Shown here piece after piece: positions 63,923-64,000 of a DNA stretch of 64,000 bases (its first letter is position 1; the number at the start of each line of letters is the position of its first letter). The notes under the pieces are model-generated. The model made no database searches. It was not told the DNA's origin and worked only from the letters and a program-made list of their open reading frames with translations. Made by a program: the position numbers and the translations under genes. This DNA comes from Streptomyces sp. L-9-10. GTDB lineage: Bacteria > Actinomycetota > Actinomycetes > Streptomycetales > Streptomycetaceae. Where the stretch lies: the NCBI RefSeq assembly GCF_004151105.1, contig NZ_PHRF01000026.1, forward strand, positions 62,001 through 126,000, given 5' to 3'.

Positions 63923-64000
63923 CGGGCGGGCCCGTACGCGTCACCGGGCCCGTACCTTGACATCGGGCCCGTATCCGGAGGCCGGCGGTAGGGCGTGGAG

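Noticed and set aside
63923..64000. TTGACA near 63957 as a promoter
   Set aside because: No matching -10 element at the right spacing before the window ends.

Overview
The window is high-GC actinobacterial DNA and almost certainly Streptomyces core chromosome close to the replication origin. Diagnostic signs are the sporulation pair ssgR-ssgA, the fused cydCD gene, a Rex operator in front of cydABCD, TTA codons confined to two regulators, GTG starts and GTGA/ATGA gene overlaps, and four perfect copies of GTTTCACGTGAAAC, the Streptomyces ParB site parS. Gene order (ssgR, ssgA, thiC, a LacI regulator, hisC, cydABCD, a sensor kinase, paired ABC transporters, serS, pheA, efeB, copper genes, pepP, an HtrA-like protease) matches what I remember of S. 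coelicolor roughly SCO3911-SCO3977. The species cannot be named from this evidence.

Layout. 1-10.6 kb: end of a serine hydrolase, two acetyltransferases, a membrane protein, a HAD phosphatase, a large flavohaemoglobin, a NUDIX hydrolase, a LysR regulator, a PLP enzyme coupled to a tyrosine phosphatase, and small membrane and cupin proteins. 10.7-16.8 kb: ssgR-ssgA (division control in sporulation), a YibE/F membrane protein, and a TPP riboswitch with thiC. 16.9-29.4 kb: a phosphoesterase, a LacI regulator with a TTA codon, hisC, the Rex-controlled cytochrome bd operon and a GAF-domain sensor kinase. 29.4-41.8 kb: a HAD phosphatase, an F420/FMN-type oxidoreductase, kptA, a tightly coupled four-gene operon (M24 peptidase-like, EphD-like hydrolase/SDR fusion, helical di-metal hydrolase, MerR regulator), a four-gene double ABC exporter and an orphan antirepressor-like gene. 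42.1-46.1 kb: tRNA-Ser, a HAD phosphatase, serS and pheA. 46.1-52.6 kb: a secreted copper/haem-iron block (EfeB-like peroxidase, CopC-CopD fusion, PCuAC, Sco, YcnI, membrane protein). 52.9-63.9 kb: two RsbW-like ATPases and a PP2C phosphatase, pepP, a lone primase-polymerase domain, a secreted protein, a SEC-C protein, a glycerophosphodiesterase and an HtrA-like protease.

How the parts work together. Superimposed on ordinary housekeeping genes is a layer of chromosome-maintenance sites: four parS and at least seven strict DnaA boxes, clustered upstream of kptA and between serS and pheA. Two parS copies supply the start codons of the genes they overlap. Developmental control is visible in ssgR-ssgA, the TTA codons and the anti-sigma/PP2C set. 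Oxygen and NADH sensing is visible at cydA. Many gaps hold short tandem arrays (5-23 bp units), and several extend into low-complexity protein tails. The least explained parts are the M24/EphD/di-metal/MerR operon, the orphan antirepressor-like gene beside tRNA-Ser, and the repeat-expanded protein tails. No insertion sequence, CRISPR array, rRNA gene or clear genomic island was seen.
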